IMG/VR virus record: IMGVR_UViG_3300020463_000042
Span: 1-41,516 of that record
DNA from: a virus
DNA length: 41,516 nucleotides
Strand: one strand, 5' to 3'
The notes beneath the pieces were generated by a model. The model was not told the DNA's origin. It saw only the letters and a list, made by a program, of their open reading frames with translations, and ran no database searches. Below, in pieces: positions 7,661-16,645 of this stretch (position 1 is its first letter; every line of letters starts with the position of its first letter). Position numbers and translations under genes: made by a program.

Positions 7661-9811
7661 TTACTTCAAATAGTTGTTGACAAACTCATCTAATTTTTCT
7701 GTTGAAATGTTAAATGATTGTGCCATTTTTGTTTTTACTTCTACATTGTTTTTAATGTAGTAATCATAGAAACCTTTAGTAACTGGTCGTCCTGCTAGTG
7801 TATTCATACCTTCCATAAACGCATTGCCTTGTGCTTGAACACTATCTTTATCTGTAAATAATACAAAATTCTTTTCTATGTCAGGTATTTTAATACTTTC
7901 ATTATAGTTATTAATACTATCTAATACTGTATTTACTTCGTCAGTGTAGTCTACGTTAGACAATCCTAATCCATCTATTAAATCCATTACTACATTCATT
8001 CTTTCATCATACTCAGTATCAGGATTATCACCAAATAATCCAAACCCTGCTGTAGACATTAACGTATTAAAAAAATCTGTTTGTAAAAACTTTTGTGTTA
8101 ATGGAACTAAATCTTCTGCTGATTCTTTTATTAAAGCATCTGTTAATAAACTACCATCAGGTGCAGTAGCTTTTTTCAATCCTTCAATTTCTTTTGTAAT
8201 TACTTCTGTGTAATACTCTTGAGCGTAACTATCTAAATCAGAAGCCGTAGTTAAACCAGATGATTCTATTCTAGCCGCCATAGTTTCACCCCAAGTCTTA
8301 TTATCGTACTTTTTAATTATTTCTTCGTACTTGTCATTTAACCATTTTTTAGAATCTTTAACCCATTGCATTTGTACTTCTCTAGGTTCTGAAGGACTAG
8401 GTTTAGGAAATTCACTATTCCATGCTAACCATTCATCACCTAATTCATTTTCTATAGTGTCTACCATAAAATCATATTTTCTAGTCTCATCAAATTTAGA
8501 AAGTTTAGGTATACTATCAGCTAATATTTTGGCTGTTTTCTTAATTGTATTTGTGTATTCAGTATCTTGTAATGGACTTGTAAATCCACTATTTGCTCTT
8601 AATTCTGCACTAGCTAAAGATTTAAAAGATGCTAATATAGTTGTTTTACTTGCATTGTTCTTAGCTAAATCTTCTAGTAATTGTGTTGAGTTATTGTTGT
8701 AAAGTCCAAGATGAATATTTTTATCTATCAAAGCAATAGAACCTTTATCTTCATTTATGTTTTCTGTAGAAGTTAAAATACTATTTATAGTAACTGCCAT
8801 AGTAGGATAATCACTAATTAATTTATCTCTAAACTCATTGTATTCTGGTGCTGAACTATCCATACTAAATAGTGTTGAAAGCCTGTCTTTTTTATCTTTT
8901 TCTATTAATCTATTATTTGCAGTGTATTCTGAATTTTCTAAAACTCTTGCTTTGTTTTCATAATCTTCTACTAATTTTTTAACTTCAGGTTTATTACTAA
9001 ATAAGAAAGATTGTAGTTTTTTACCATCTTTACCTGTGCCTCTATCAGCACTTAATATTTGAAAAGCTCTTTCTAATTCTTTAGTTGACCCTGATGATTT
9101 AATAATATTTTCTATATCAGTCATTGCGGCTTTGTTAATATCATCATTACTGTGCATAATAAATGTACCACCTTCACCATTAGGTAATTTATATTGTGCT
9201 GAGTTTAATGTAGAAAAGTATTTTTCACCTATTTCATCTGTAGGTATTGCATTAGTTAATGACATTAAATCTAATATTTTAGTTTCGTAATTAAAGTTAG
9301 CTCTAGTTTCAGCATCACTAGACATTAACTTAGTTTTAAAAGGTGTAAACTCAGAAGCAAAACCTAAAGCAAATGAATCGTCTTTACCATCAAACTCCAT
9401 GCTTTTCATGTATGGCATTAAAAATTCATTAAGATTACTTGTTTTAAAATCATAATTAGTTTTCATATCTTCAGTAACTTGTAGTTTCATTTTAGATGCT
9501 TCTACTCTACCTAAGTGATATTGCACAGTTTTATCTACATACTTACCTGCTAATTCTGGGTGTTGTCCTGCATTAATTTCATTTAAAATAGTTGCACTAT
9601 CTTTACCTTGAGCGTATAAAGAATTTACTTTATTAGCCGCTTCAGTTTTATCTTCTGCTATATTGTATTTTTGGATTTTTTCTAAGGCAGGAATTGTGCT
9701 TTTGTTTAATGTGTCAATAAGTTGACTTGCTTCTGTTGTATCAGCAGAGGTTACATAACCTTTGTTGAAAGCATCAAAGTATTTATTTGTTCGTTGTTTT
9801 TCGTAAGCCAT
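7661..9811 (-). CDS. internal virion protein, gp15-like
   Basis: 716 residues, largely helical and charged, with no signal peptide or membrane segment visible. It lies between the gp14-like and gp16-like genes as T7 gene 15 does, with about the expected length (T7 gp15 is 747). Its start overlaps the previous stop by one base (TAATG), so the core-protein genes are probably translationally coupled. T7 gp15 forms part of the periplasmic tunnel and binds gp16; the same role is inferred from position and size, not from a motif. Confidence 0.75.
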   Translation of the reverse strand: MAYEKQRTNKYFDAFNKGYVTSADTTEASQLIDTLNKSTIPALEKIQKYNIAEDKTEAANKVNSLYAQGKDSATILNEINAGQHPELAGKYVDKTVQYHLGRVEASKMKLQVTEDMKTNYDFKTSNLNEFLMPYMKSMEFDGKDDSFALGFASEFTPFKTKLMSSDAETRANFNYETKILDLMSLTNAIPTDEIGEKYFSTLNSAQYKLPNGEGGTFIMHSNDDINKAAMTDIENIIKSSGSTKELERAFQILSADRGTGKDGKKLQSFLFSNKPEVKKLVEDYENKARVLENSEYTANNRLIEKDKKDRLSTLFSMDSSAPEYNEFRDKLISDYPTMAVTINSILTSTENINEDKGSIALIDKNIHLGLYNNNSTQLLEDLAKNNASKTTILASFKSLASAELRANSGFTSPLQDTEYTNTIKKTAKILADSIPKLSKFDETRKYDFMVDTIENELGDEWLAWNSEFPKPSPSEPREVQMQWVKDSKKWLNDKYEEIIKKYDNKTWGETMAARIESSGLTTASDLDSYAQEYYTEVITKEIEGLKKATAPDGSLLTDALIKESAEDLVPLTQKFLQTDFFNTLMSTAGFGLFGDNPDTEYDERMNVVMDLIDGLGLSNVDYTDEVNTVLDSINNYNESIKIPDIEKNFVLFTDKDSVQAQGNAFMEGMNTLAGRPVTKGFYDYYIKNNVEVKTKMAQSFNISTEKLDEFVNNYLK

Positions 9812-10344
9812 TATAATTCATCATAAGAGTCTGGTGCTCTTCCTGTTTCTGGTTGTGTAAGTGCTTTGTTTTTATAATATCCTTCAGCACTTAGGGTTGC
9901 TATTTGTAGTGCTAAACCTGTTCTACTAGGTTCTGTTACTGGTTTAATACTATTATATGTTTTACTTAAATTAGCGTAAGCAGACGTTTCATCATTCATC
10001 AATGCTGTCATATCTTGTCTGTACCCTGTAAGAATGTCAGCGTATGACATATCATACTTACCACTTACACTTTGTAAAATACGTGTTGCGTTACCAAATC
10101 CTAAATTTAATCCTGTTGCTTGTTCCGCTTTTTTCTCCATAGTATTTTTAAATACTTCTTTTGTTTTTTCCATAGCGGCTTCATTTTTTTCACCATCAAT
10201 TTTAGATATATTAGCTAAATAATTTGAATCTGCATTTTCTCTTGTTCTATCATTTGAAATTCTTTTACCTTTAGCTATAGCTTTTTGATTTTGATGAGAA
10301 TATATCGCTGTTCCTACTTTTAATGCTGTAACTACATCACACAT
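9811..10344 (-). CDS. internal virion protein, gp14-like
   Basis: 177 residues; the start overlaps the previous gene by 8 bases. The N-terminus (VVTALKVGTAIYSHQNQKAI) is mildly hydrophobic, followed by a long charged helix (residues ~20-75), as in the T7 gp14 group, which inserts in the outer membrane on DNA ejection. Position between the gp13-like and gp15-like genes and length (T7 gp14 is 196) support the call. Assigned mainly from synteny. Confidence 0.7.
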   Translation of the reverse strand: MCDVVTALKVGTAIYSHQNQKAIAKGKRISNDRTRENADSNYLANISKIDGEKNEAAMEKTKEVFKNTMEKKAEQATGLNLGFGNATRILQSVSGKYDMSYADILTGYRQDMTALMNDETSAYANLSKTYNSIKPVTEPSRTGLALQIATLSAEGYYKNKALTQPETGRAPDSYDEL

Positions 10345-10828
10345 TTTTTTGTTTATTTAACTCCTTCATCATTAATAAAAATGGCAGTTTGCCATGACCA
10401 TATTGTTCTATTTTTTCTTTTGGTTCAAATCCTAAAAATTGTAACCATTTTAAAGTTTTCCAATTTCGTTGGTCTACAAAATTGTAAATGTATTCGTAAC
10501 CTTGACTCATCTGTGATACCCAATAAGGACATTCTTTTAAAAATTGTCTAGTATGTTTGTATAATTCATCACTAGATAATAACCATACTACTCCATATTC
10601 AGGTAATTGTGTTGGACAACTGCCAAACATTCCTATTACACCTTCGTCTTTTGTACCAATAATAGAGTAAATTTTTGCTTCATCATACGTAAATGGCTCT
10701 ACTAAAGCTCGTAAAGGTGACGCATTGTTAGATGCAATTATCTCTGCTCTATCTTCTTTTTTCATTTTAGGAGCTAACTCCAACGCATCAGCTAATATAG
10801 CTTTACGTACATATTTTTCTTTATCCAT
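10337..10828 (-). CDS. gp13-like protein with GNAT acetyltransferase-type features
   Basis: 163 residues. The pattern of a strand carrying GMFGSCP near residues ~66-72, a central helix and a late IYNFVDQRNWKTLKWLQFLG segment resembles GNAT-fold proteins and the phage gp13 family that sits between the tail-tube and core-protein genes. T7 gp13 is needed for proper virion assembly; no acetylation has been shown there. The start overlaps the gp12 stop as TAATG. Either a structural or assembly factor, or a true acetyltransferase; I cannot decide from sequence. Confidence 0.65.
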   Translation of the reverse strand: MDKEKYVRKAILADALELAPKMKKEDRAEIIASNNASPLRALVEPFTYDEAKIYSIIGTKDEGVIGMFGSCPTQLPEYGVVWLLSSDELYKHTRQFLKECPYWVSQMSQGYEYIYNFVDQRNWKTLKWLQFLGFEPKEKIEQYGHGKLPFLLMMKELNKQKNV

Positions 10829-13323
10829 TAAATCCTTCTTGAACGTGCATGGTAATAACCTTCAATCTCAGCATCAGCAATATACACTGGTAGATGTGAG
10901 TCGCTTTTTATATCCATGACAAATTCTGTGTTTCTACATTGCACTGGAACTCTTAATGTTCCTGAGTTAATAGCAGGTTGTCCAACAATAGAACCAGACG
11001 TACCTATAACGTAACCATTCATTATAGTTGTAGATTTGTCTCTATTGTTAGGTGTAACTTCTACTTGAAAGAAACCACTATTTTCAAAATTAAATGATAT
11101 GTTTCTAATTTGGTATCTTCCTGAAGTAATTGCTACTAATCCTCTACCAGTGTTTTCTCTAATATACTGAGTAGACAATCTGTAAACAGAAGAATATGGT
11201 ACACCTATAAATAACGAGGTATGATTACCTACTATAGTATATGTAGAGCCTGTTGTATTTGTGGCTGTATAATTAGCACCATTTGTTCTATCTACTGCTA
11301 TTAATCCTGTTCTTGCACCATAAGGTGAAGTAAACGTAGTTAAATCTGTTGTAGCATTGTAAGTGCCTGTAACTGACGTTTTTAAATCTAAATACACACC
11401 ATGTCCTAATGTTGTGTCTTTTAAATTTCTTAAATCTATTTTAAATAATTTTGTATTTGTTCCTTCTGCCGCCATTACATACAAGAAACTTTCTAAACTT
11501 TTTACACCTAATATTTTTACACCTGCAAATTCCCATTTAGCCCACGCTGTTTGCACTTTTTCACCTCTGTCAAAGAAATATTTATATACAAACATTGTGT
11601 CTGCATTAGTTGGAGCTACGGCTGTACCTGATGTATAAGGTGCAGTTTGTGAATCTGCTGTGTCAGAAGTTAATACAACTAACGTATCTTCAGTAGTATT
11701 ACTTACTATTTGAAAAGCATTAGTTGGTATTAAAGTTTGAACTGAAACTGTAATATCTAATCCATCATTTGTTAATGTATCATCATCTGCAAAGTATTCT
11801 CTAATTGCAGTGTTGTTATTTCTAGCTTGTGCAAAATATGCAAACTTACCTGCTGATACAGGTTGTACTGAATCATCATGCTCAAAAGAAGATACTTCAT
11901 TAAGTATAGCTGTAGTAGGTGATATAGTATCTCCTGCACTATCTAATTTATATTGTGCTGTATCAGAAAATAAAAGTAAAGATTCATTAAATCCTACAGA
12001 GTTTTTTAAATCATTAACTTGTGTTCCTGATGCCGCAATATCAATAGGGTCAGTATCTAAAACTTGTGTTGTTGTCGTTGCAAAGTAATTAAAAAATTCA
12101 GCATTTTCTGTTAATACTAAATTTTCACCAGACAATATACCTAATCTATTTTTATAAAATGTAAGGTTATTTATTTTTTTACCAACAAAACTAGGGTTAG
12201 CATTTGTATCACTATCTCCACATGTTCTATCTGTATAATCTAATTGTTTAAATGTAAATGTACCATTATTATTATTTACTAATGCGTGTGGCATAGTAGA
12301 GTTATCTAAACCTACAGATGTTGCAGGTGCAATAGTTTCATTCCATACACCATTGCCTTGAAACGCAACATAGTAATCAGACAAAGTATCACCTTCATCA
12401 CCAGTTACTTTTAATATAACTCCAAGTTTACCATAATAAGGTAATTTAGAAAAATCTTGTATTTTATCTCTTATAGCATACATAGCTGTGTTACCAGAAC
12501 CATCTGCTGTGCTTACAGTGTAGTTTGCATTATTATCAGTAGGTTTTCCGTATATAACTGAGTCAAAACTTTCAAATGTAAAATGAGATGTAAAACCAGA
12601 ATAATTAGCTAAACCTTGAGTTGATGAAACTGTAGCTCCTGTGTCTGTTCTTACAGTTTTAAAACCAATACCATTAGCATTGCTATCCCAATGTGTACTA
12701 GATTCGCCATTTAATAATATATCTTTAATTTTGTTTGTATCTCTAAATTTACTATCAGTAGAAGCATCATTACCAGTAGGTAATTGAAATTGTACTTCTA
12801 ACTCTTGTGCCATGTTAGGGTGTTTTAATGCTACTTTATATTCTCTACCATAGTTTGTTAATTTAACATTTATTAAAAACTCTTCTACTTTAGCCGCAGA
12901 TGTTGTTGAGTCTGCCGCTACAGTTGTAGCTGTGTTTGCAATAAATGTAAAATCTGCAATGTTTACTAATTTAAAATTTTGTTTTGGATTTGTAGAAGTA
13001 AGATAACTTGCACCACTTTGTATTGTTACAGTTTTTTCATTACCTGCTAAATCCCATACTTTTACACCACCATTATAAAAAGCTACAATGTATTGATTAG
13101 TTGCATCTCTTTGTATAGACCAAAATTTTGTTGTGTTAGGATATAAATTTGTGCTATCTAAATTTGCTACAAAATCTAGCGGTGGTCTTTTTGACAAACC
13201 ATCTACAATATTGTTTGCAAAATTAATTTGGTCTTGACCTTGATTTATTCCTCTTTGTGTAGGTGTCTGTTGAGACATACCATTTAGGAAATTAGGTATA
13301 GACTGAGATACCACACCACCCAT
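10828..13323 (-). CDS. tail tubular protein B (gp12-like nozzle)
   Basis: 831 residues (T7 gp12 is 794). The N-terminus (VVSQSIPNFLNGMSQQTPTQ, then a GLSKRPP motif) is the typical start of T7-like nozzle proteins, followed by the beta-rich FWSIQRDATNQYIVAFYNGG segment. The protein forms the tip of the short tail and closes the channel. It is coupled to gp11 upstream and the gp13-like gene downstream by TAATG overlaps. Confidence 0.9.
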   Translation of the reverse strand: MGGVVSQSIPNFLNGMSQQTPTQRGINQGQDQINFANNIVDGLSKRPPLDFVANLDSTNLYPNTTKFWSIQRDATNQYIVAFYNGGVKVWDLAGNEKTVTIQSGASYLTSTNPKQNFKLVNIADFTFIANTATTVAADSTTSAAKVEEFLINVKLTNYGREYKVALKHPNMAQELEVQFQLPTGNDASTDSKFRDTNKIKDILLNGESSTHWDSNANGIGFKTVRTDTGATVSSTQGLANYSGFTSHFTFESFDSVIYGKPTDNNANYTVSTADGSGNTAMYAIRDKIQDFSKLPYYGKLGVILKVTGDEGDTLSDYYVAFQGNGVWNETIAPATSVGLDNSTMPHALVNNNNGTFTFKQLDYTDRTCGDSDTNANPSFVGKKINNLTFYKNRLGILSGENLVLTENAEFFNYFATTTTQVLDTDPIDIAASGTQVNDLKNSVGFNESLLLFSDTAQYKLDSAGDTISPTTAILNEVSSFEHDDSVQPVSAGKFAYFAQARNNNTAIREYFADDDTLTNDGLDITVSVQTLIPTNAFQIVSNTTEDTLVVLTSDTADSQTAPYTSGTAVAPTNADTMFVYKYFFDRGEKVQTAWAKWEFAGVKILGVKSLESFLYVMAAEGTNTKLFKIDLRNLKDTTLGHGVYLDLKTSVTGTYNATTDLTTFTSPYGARTGLIAVDRTNGANYTATNTTGSTYTIVGNHTSLFIGVPYSSVYRLSTQYIRENTGRGLVAITSGRYQIRNISFNFENSGFFQVEVTPNNRDKSTTIMNGYVIGTSGSIVGQPAINSGTLRVPVQCRNTEFVMDIKSDSHLPVYIADAEIEGYYHARSRRI

Positions 13324-13931
13324 TAGTAAGTCCTTCTAGTTGTTCTATTAATTATTGAAAACGTATTAGAATCACCATTTAACATGTTTACATCTGCTTC
13401 TTGTGAATCAGCTTGATGAAAAGCCATTAGTGCTTCATTTTCATCTTGTCCAATTAATTTAGTAATTTGACTATCTCCAATAAATCTTGAAGCAAATCTT
13501 CTTGATGCTTTCATTGTAATATATCGTCTTGCGTATTCTGGGAGATGTTCAAATTGTTGGACTAGAACTATGTCTACTGAGTTTGGTACACTTGTAAATA
13601 CATCAGTATCTTTTTCCATATCATATAGAAAACCGTTTCTAATTGTAAAATTTATGTACCTAATAGATTTGTTTGCGTCTATTTTTACGCAGTTTGATGG
13701 TAAAGGAATTTTGTTATCACTATCTAAAGATAAAGATTTATATTCATAATTAGTATTAAAATTCCAACCTTGTGATTGGATAGACATAGAAGTTTCATCA
13801 AGAATATTTTTAGCGACTGATACATCAACAGTTGTTGTACCTGTGATTGAGTTGACAGGAGCTTCTCCTATTGTACTCAACATAGTATTTACTGCTTGTA
13901 ACTCTGTAGTTGGTGTAATTTGTGTTGTCAT
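13323..13931 (-). CDS. tail tubular protein A (gp11-like gatekeeper)
   Basis: 202 residues (T7 gp11 is 196). The N-terminal TELQAVNTMLSTIGEAPVNS and the central segment with QFEHLPEYARRYITMKASRR are characteristic of the adaptor ring between portal and nozzle. It is the first gene after the capsid terminator, followed directly by gp12, as in T7. Start preceded by an AAGGA ribosome site. Confidence 0.9.
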   Translation of the reverse strand: MTTQITPTTELQAVNTMLSTIGEAPVNSITGTTTVDVSVAKNILDETSMSIQSQGWNFNTNYEYKSLSLDSDNKIPLPSNCVKIDANKSIRYINFTIRNGFLYDMEKDTDVFTSVPNSVDIVLVQQFEHLPEYARRYITMKASRRFASRFIGDSQITKLIGQDENEALMAFHQADSQEADVNMLNGDSNTFSIINRTTRRTY

Positions 13932-13939
13932 TTTATCCT

Positions 13940-13977
13940 TTTAATTAAAAGTAGAAAAGGGGGATTTGACTCCCCCT
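13940..13977 (-). terminator. hairpin terminator after the capsid gene (T-phi position)
   Basis: On the minus strand AGGGGGA and TCCCCCT form a perfect 7-bp stem (13958-13964 with 13971-13977) around a 6-base loop, followed by TTTTCTACTTTT. It lies 25 bases after the capsid stop and before gp11, the same relative place as T7 terminator T-phi after gene 10. It would lower transcription of tail genes relative to capsid. Confidence 0.85.
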
Positions 13978-14001
13978 AATCTAATTAGTATTAAGAAACT
14001 A

Positions 14002-14979
14002 TTACGCTTCTTTAATACCTACAGCCGCTTCTGGTCTTAATACACCATGTCCCATAGCATATTTAGCCACCATTAACGTACCTTGTCTTCTGATGTCGTA
14101 CTCTTTTTCAACACCTAAGTCCATAAGTTTAACTGTACCTACAGCACTTGGGTGAGATACTAAAGCAACGAAGTTAGATAAGTTTACAGCTTGTGGGTTT
14201 GAACCACCGTTAGTTGCTGAACCTTGGTCTACTCCTGAGTTTACGTTAGAGTCTACAAAATGAGGAACTGGTATTAAATCAATTCCTGCAATTCTTAGAA
14301 CTTTACCTTCAGCGATAGAACCTCTACCACTAAAGTCTACGTTTACTGCATTTGTTGCGTTAGCTAGTTTGTAGTATTCTTCTAATCTTAAGAAGCATTT
14401 TCTACCCTCGGCAGGAACATAATTTGCATCAAGCTCTTTAGCCGCCGCAAAGATTGCATCAATCATTGCATTAGCCGCAGTTGCATCTGTAGAAGACGCA
14501 ATGCCTGTGTTAGTTATGTTACTTGTAGTATCTCCACCAGTTACGTTAGGTGTAGTTACTAATGATGCCTGACCAATAGTTTGTAAAATGTGCTTATCTT
14601 TAGTGAAAGCAAGTGCTCTCCCTAGCTCTTGTGAATACGCACTTCTTACGTCCCAATGGTTTTTTGCCTCTTCAATATTTGATAAAAATACTGATGAGAT
14701 TAAAAGGTCATTAATTGTAATAACCTTTTCGTTGTGATTTACTGCTGAACCGTTAATCTCAGCTCCAACTGCATGATATGCGGCATCAACTCTACCCATT
14801 ACTGGGAAAGTAGCTGATTTACCAGATGAGATACTTCTTATCATATCTGCACCTTCTGTTTTTGAAGCTCTTTCAAATGAAGTAATAACTTCACCTGCGA
14901 ATACTTTTAGAAACAGAGCGTCATCACGAGTAGAACCAGAGTTTACATTACCGATTTTTGCAGGTACTGCATTTGCCAT
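14002..14979 (-). CDS. major capsid protein (gp10A-like)
   Basis: 325 residues with the usual start of T7-like capsid proteins: a short N-terminal arm, then LFLKVFAGEVITSFERASKT and the SGKSATFPVMGRVDAAYHAV segment with the HVGAE-like AVGAEING. The C-terminal DIRRQGTLMVAKYAMGHGVL is also typical. It forms the icosahedral shell. Strong AAAGGAG ribosome site. The neighbours (scaffold upstream, terminator and gp11 downstream) agree. No frameshift product like gp10B is evident. Confidence 0.93.
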   Translation of the reverse strand: MANAVPAKIGNVNSGSTRDDALFLKVFAGEVITSFERASKTEGADMIRSISSGKSATFPVMGRVDAAYHAVGAEINGSAVNHNEKVITINDLLISSVFLSNIEEAKNHWDVRSAYSQELGRALAFTKDKHILQTIGQASLVTTPNVTGGDTTSNITNTGIASSTDATAANAMIDAIFAAAKELDANYVPAEGRKCFLRLEEYYKLANATNAVNVDFSGRGSIAEGKVLRIAGIDLIPVPHFVDSNVNSGVDQGSATNGGSNPQAVNLSNFVALVSHPSAVGTVKLMDLGVEKEYDIRRQGTLMVAKYAMGHGVLRPEAAVGIKEA

Positions 14980-15120
14980 AGTGTTCTCCTTTGTTTATGA
15001 CGTTTATTTATAAAAGCCTCTTCAATTCAGTTATTTAGTCAAGATTGTCTACCGCAGTAGGTCAAGTTATTTGGCTAAATTGTTTTGGCAGTTGCCACAC
15101 ATTAGTGTTGCACAACTATA

Positions 15121-15342
15121 TTAACATTTCCATTTTTTTAATGCTAATGACAATCTGTCTTTTCCAGTATTGTTACTAGCCTTTTGTCTTTTTCTCATAC
15201 CACGCATACGTGCACAAAAAGATTTCTTTCTTGAACCGCCTTCTGGTTGAGGTTTTTTTAGGTTCATGCCTTGCGAATTATAATATCTTCGTCCTGCGGC
15301 ATTTAACCCACCACTAGGATTTTGATATTTTTTCGCAACCAT
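15121..15342 (-). CDS. small basic Cys-containing protein (DUF6321-like)
   Basis: 73 residues, very basic. The pattern SGGLNAAGRRYYNSQGMNLK, then SRKKSFCARMRGM and a C-terminal W-K-C resembles a small family common in marine phages (DUF6321, named from memory). It forms a cluster of three tiny basic genes between scaffold and capsid. Possibly DNA-binding or a minor head protein; function unknown. Confidence 0.75.
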   Translation of the reverse strand: MVAKKYQNPSGGLNAAGRRYYNSQGMNLKKPQPEGGSRKKSFCARMRGMRKRQKASNNTGKDRLSLALKKWKC

Positions 15343-15344
15343 GA

Positions 15345-15494
15345 CTACCTTTTCTTAGCTGTCTTCGCCGCTCTCTTAAATTGCTTAGAAGTAGGTCTTC
15401 CTTTAGCTCCTGCTTTTCTCATTTTTTCGCCTGAACCTGCGGCAATTCTTTTACGCTTAGCATGAATGTTAGCGTATAATCCACGTTTTGCCAT
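15345..15494 (-). CDS. small Lys/Arg-rich protein (DUF5872-like)
   Basis: 49 residues read from the sequence: MAKRGLYANIHAKRKRIAAG followed by SGEKMRKAGAKGRPTSKQFK and AAKTAKKR at the end. The AN-I-HAKRKRI-AGSGE-MRK-G pattern is a widely seen small phage family. Stop lies 2 bases before the next gene start; AGAAAAGG ribosome site. Function unknown; strongly basic, so nucleic-acid contact is plausible. Confidence 0.8.
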   Translation of the reverse strand: MAKRGLYANIHAKRKRIAAGSGEKMRKAGAKGRPTSKQFKRAAKTAKKR

Positions 15495-15499
15495 AATTA

Positions 15500-15622
15500 T
15501 TACCTTTTCTTGCTTTTCATTATTTTAGATTTTAAAGCGGCAGGTAATCTTTTTTGACCACCTTTTAGCTTTTTACTTGGTCTTCCTTTTTTAGAACCGT
15601 ATGTTCCTTTTCCCATTGGCAT
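15500..15622 (-). CDS. tiny Lys-rich protein
   Basis: 40 residues, starting MPMGKGTYGSKKGRPSKKLK and ending MKSKKR, with an AAGGAGA ribosome site. First gene after the promoter-like element at 15650-15669 and head of the small basic cluster before the capsid gene. The GKGTYGSKKGRP start is recurrent in marine phages. Function unknown. Confidence 0.75.
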   Translation of the reverse strand: MPMGKGTYGSKKGRPSKKLKGGQKRLPAALKSKIMKSKKR

Positions 15623-15624
15623 AT

Positions 15625-15861
15625 TTATTTCTCCTTTTTATTTGTTTCTTCTACTATGGGTACTTTAGATTTTTTAATAATGTCATCTATTTCACCAATA
15701 GCATGTTTTGCATGAACAAGTTTATCAAAGTTTGTTTTTAAAGTTTTGACAAAATTATCATGGTCTGCAACACCAACACTTTTTTGTAAGAAAGTGTCAA
15801 TAACTGCTGAAGCCTCAGACTGTTCTGCTTCATATAGCTTTTTTAAAACTGCTAACCACAT
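15625..15861 (-). CDS. small conserved-position protein downstream of scaffold
   Basis: 78 residues, helical and charged, with a hydrophobic start (MWLAVLKKLYEAEQ) and a lysine-rich tail. It starts 2 bases after the scaffold stop, so it is probably coupled to it. A promoter-like element lies inside its last codons. No family recognised; a minor head-assembly factor would fit the neighbours but is not shown. Confidence 0.65.
   Translation of the reverse strand: MWLAVLKKLYEAEQSEASAVIDTFLQKSVGVADHDNFVKTLKTNFDKLVHAKHAIGEIDDIIKKSKVPIVEETNKKEK
15650..15669 (-). promoter_or_regulatory. putative phage promoter before the capsid block
   Basis: Minus-strand TCTAAAGTACCCATAGTAGA; bases 3-20 are identical to the copies at 28782-28801 and 31300-31319. 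It lies within the 3' end of the gene at 15625-15861 and points to the small basic genes and the capsid, the place of a T7 class III promoter. Confidence 0.7.
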
Positions 15862-15862
15862 A

Positions 15863-16633
15863 TTATAACTCTGAGTTAGCTAATTTTTGTTTTACTGCTT
15901 CTTGATAAGCAGGGTCTTTAGCATATCTAGTATCAGCCATTGCTTCAGTTACTTCAGCCCAAGATGAATAACCTTGTTCTGCAACTGGTGTAGCTTTGCC
16001 TTGTACTAAATTTGGTTCAGTGCCATTAGCAGATTGATATTTTGCTTTTAAACTATCTACTGCTAATTTTACAGTGTCCATATCTGAACTATTTACTGCC
16101 GCATTGTATGCTTTCTTTTCACCATCAGACATATTTTTAGATGCCCATGATGCCATTTCATTGTAGGCTTCTTCACCACCTACCATACTTTTAACATTAT
16201 TAGTTTGTTGTTCACCTATTGCTTTTTGACCTGCAATAAATTGGTCAACATATTCTTTTGGAATACCTGAGTCTTCTAATGCTTTATATGATGTTTCATT
16301 TAATTGACCATTATCTGCATATTCTTGTGCTAAAGTATTAAAATCTAATCCTGCATTTTCTACAGCATTTTCAGCAATGTCTAAACTATTGTCTTGTTTT
16401 ACTTCTGGTTTAGATTCTTCACCTTTTAATTTTGTAGCATTAATTGGGTCAACTTCTTCTTGTTGTGGAGTTTGTTCACCAAGTTTCTTTTCAAGCTCAG
16501 AATAACTTTTAGCCAAATCTTCTACTGACTTAAATTTTTCTGGTAATCCTTCAACACTTTGTGTGGACTGTTTCTCCTCTACTGGCTTTTCGCTAGTAGT
16601 TGGTTCTGTTTTTATCTCTACTGAGTCTACCAT
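15863..16633 (-). CDS. capsid assembly scaffolding protein (gp9-like)
   Basis: 256 residues, acidic and rich in E, Q, K and S, with a disordered N-terminus and helical rest: the usual composition of T7 gp9-type scaffolds (T7: 307). The segment VEGLPEKFKSVEDLAKSYSE occurs near the start of many phage scaffold proteins. It lies between connector and capsid genes as in T7. It guides prohead assembly and leaves before maturation. Confidence 0.85.
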   Translation of the reverse strand: MVDSVEIKTEPTTSEKPVEEKQSTQSVEGLPEKFKSVEDLAKSYSELEKKLGEQTPQQEEVDPINATKLKGEESKPEVKQDNSLDIAENAVENAGLDFNTLAQEYADNGQLNETSYKALEDSGIPKEYVDQFIAGQKAIGEQQTNNVKSMVGGEEAYNEMASWASKNMSDGEKKAYNAAVNSSDMDTVKLAVDSLKAKYQSANGTEPNLVQGKATPVAEQGYSSWAEVTEAMADTRYAKDPAYQEAVKQKLANSEL

Positions 16634-16645
16634 TTTTTCCTCTTA

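Noticed and set aside
14980-15120. Extra promoter element upstream of the capsid start
   Set aside because: It shares only a GTAGACAAT stretch with the six-copy element and lacks the TAAAGTWCCC core; the sigma70-like boxes there have wrong spacing.
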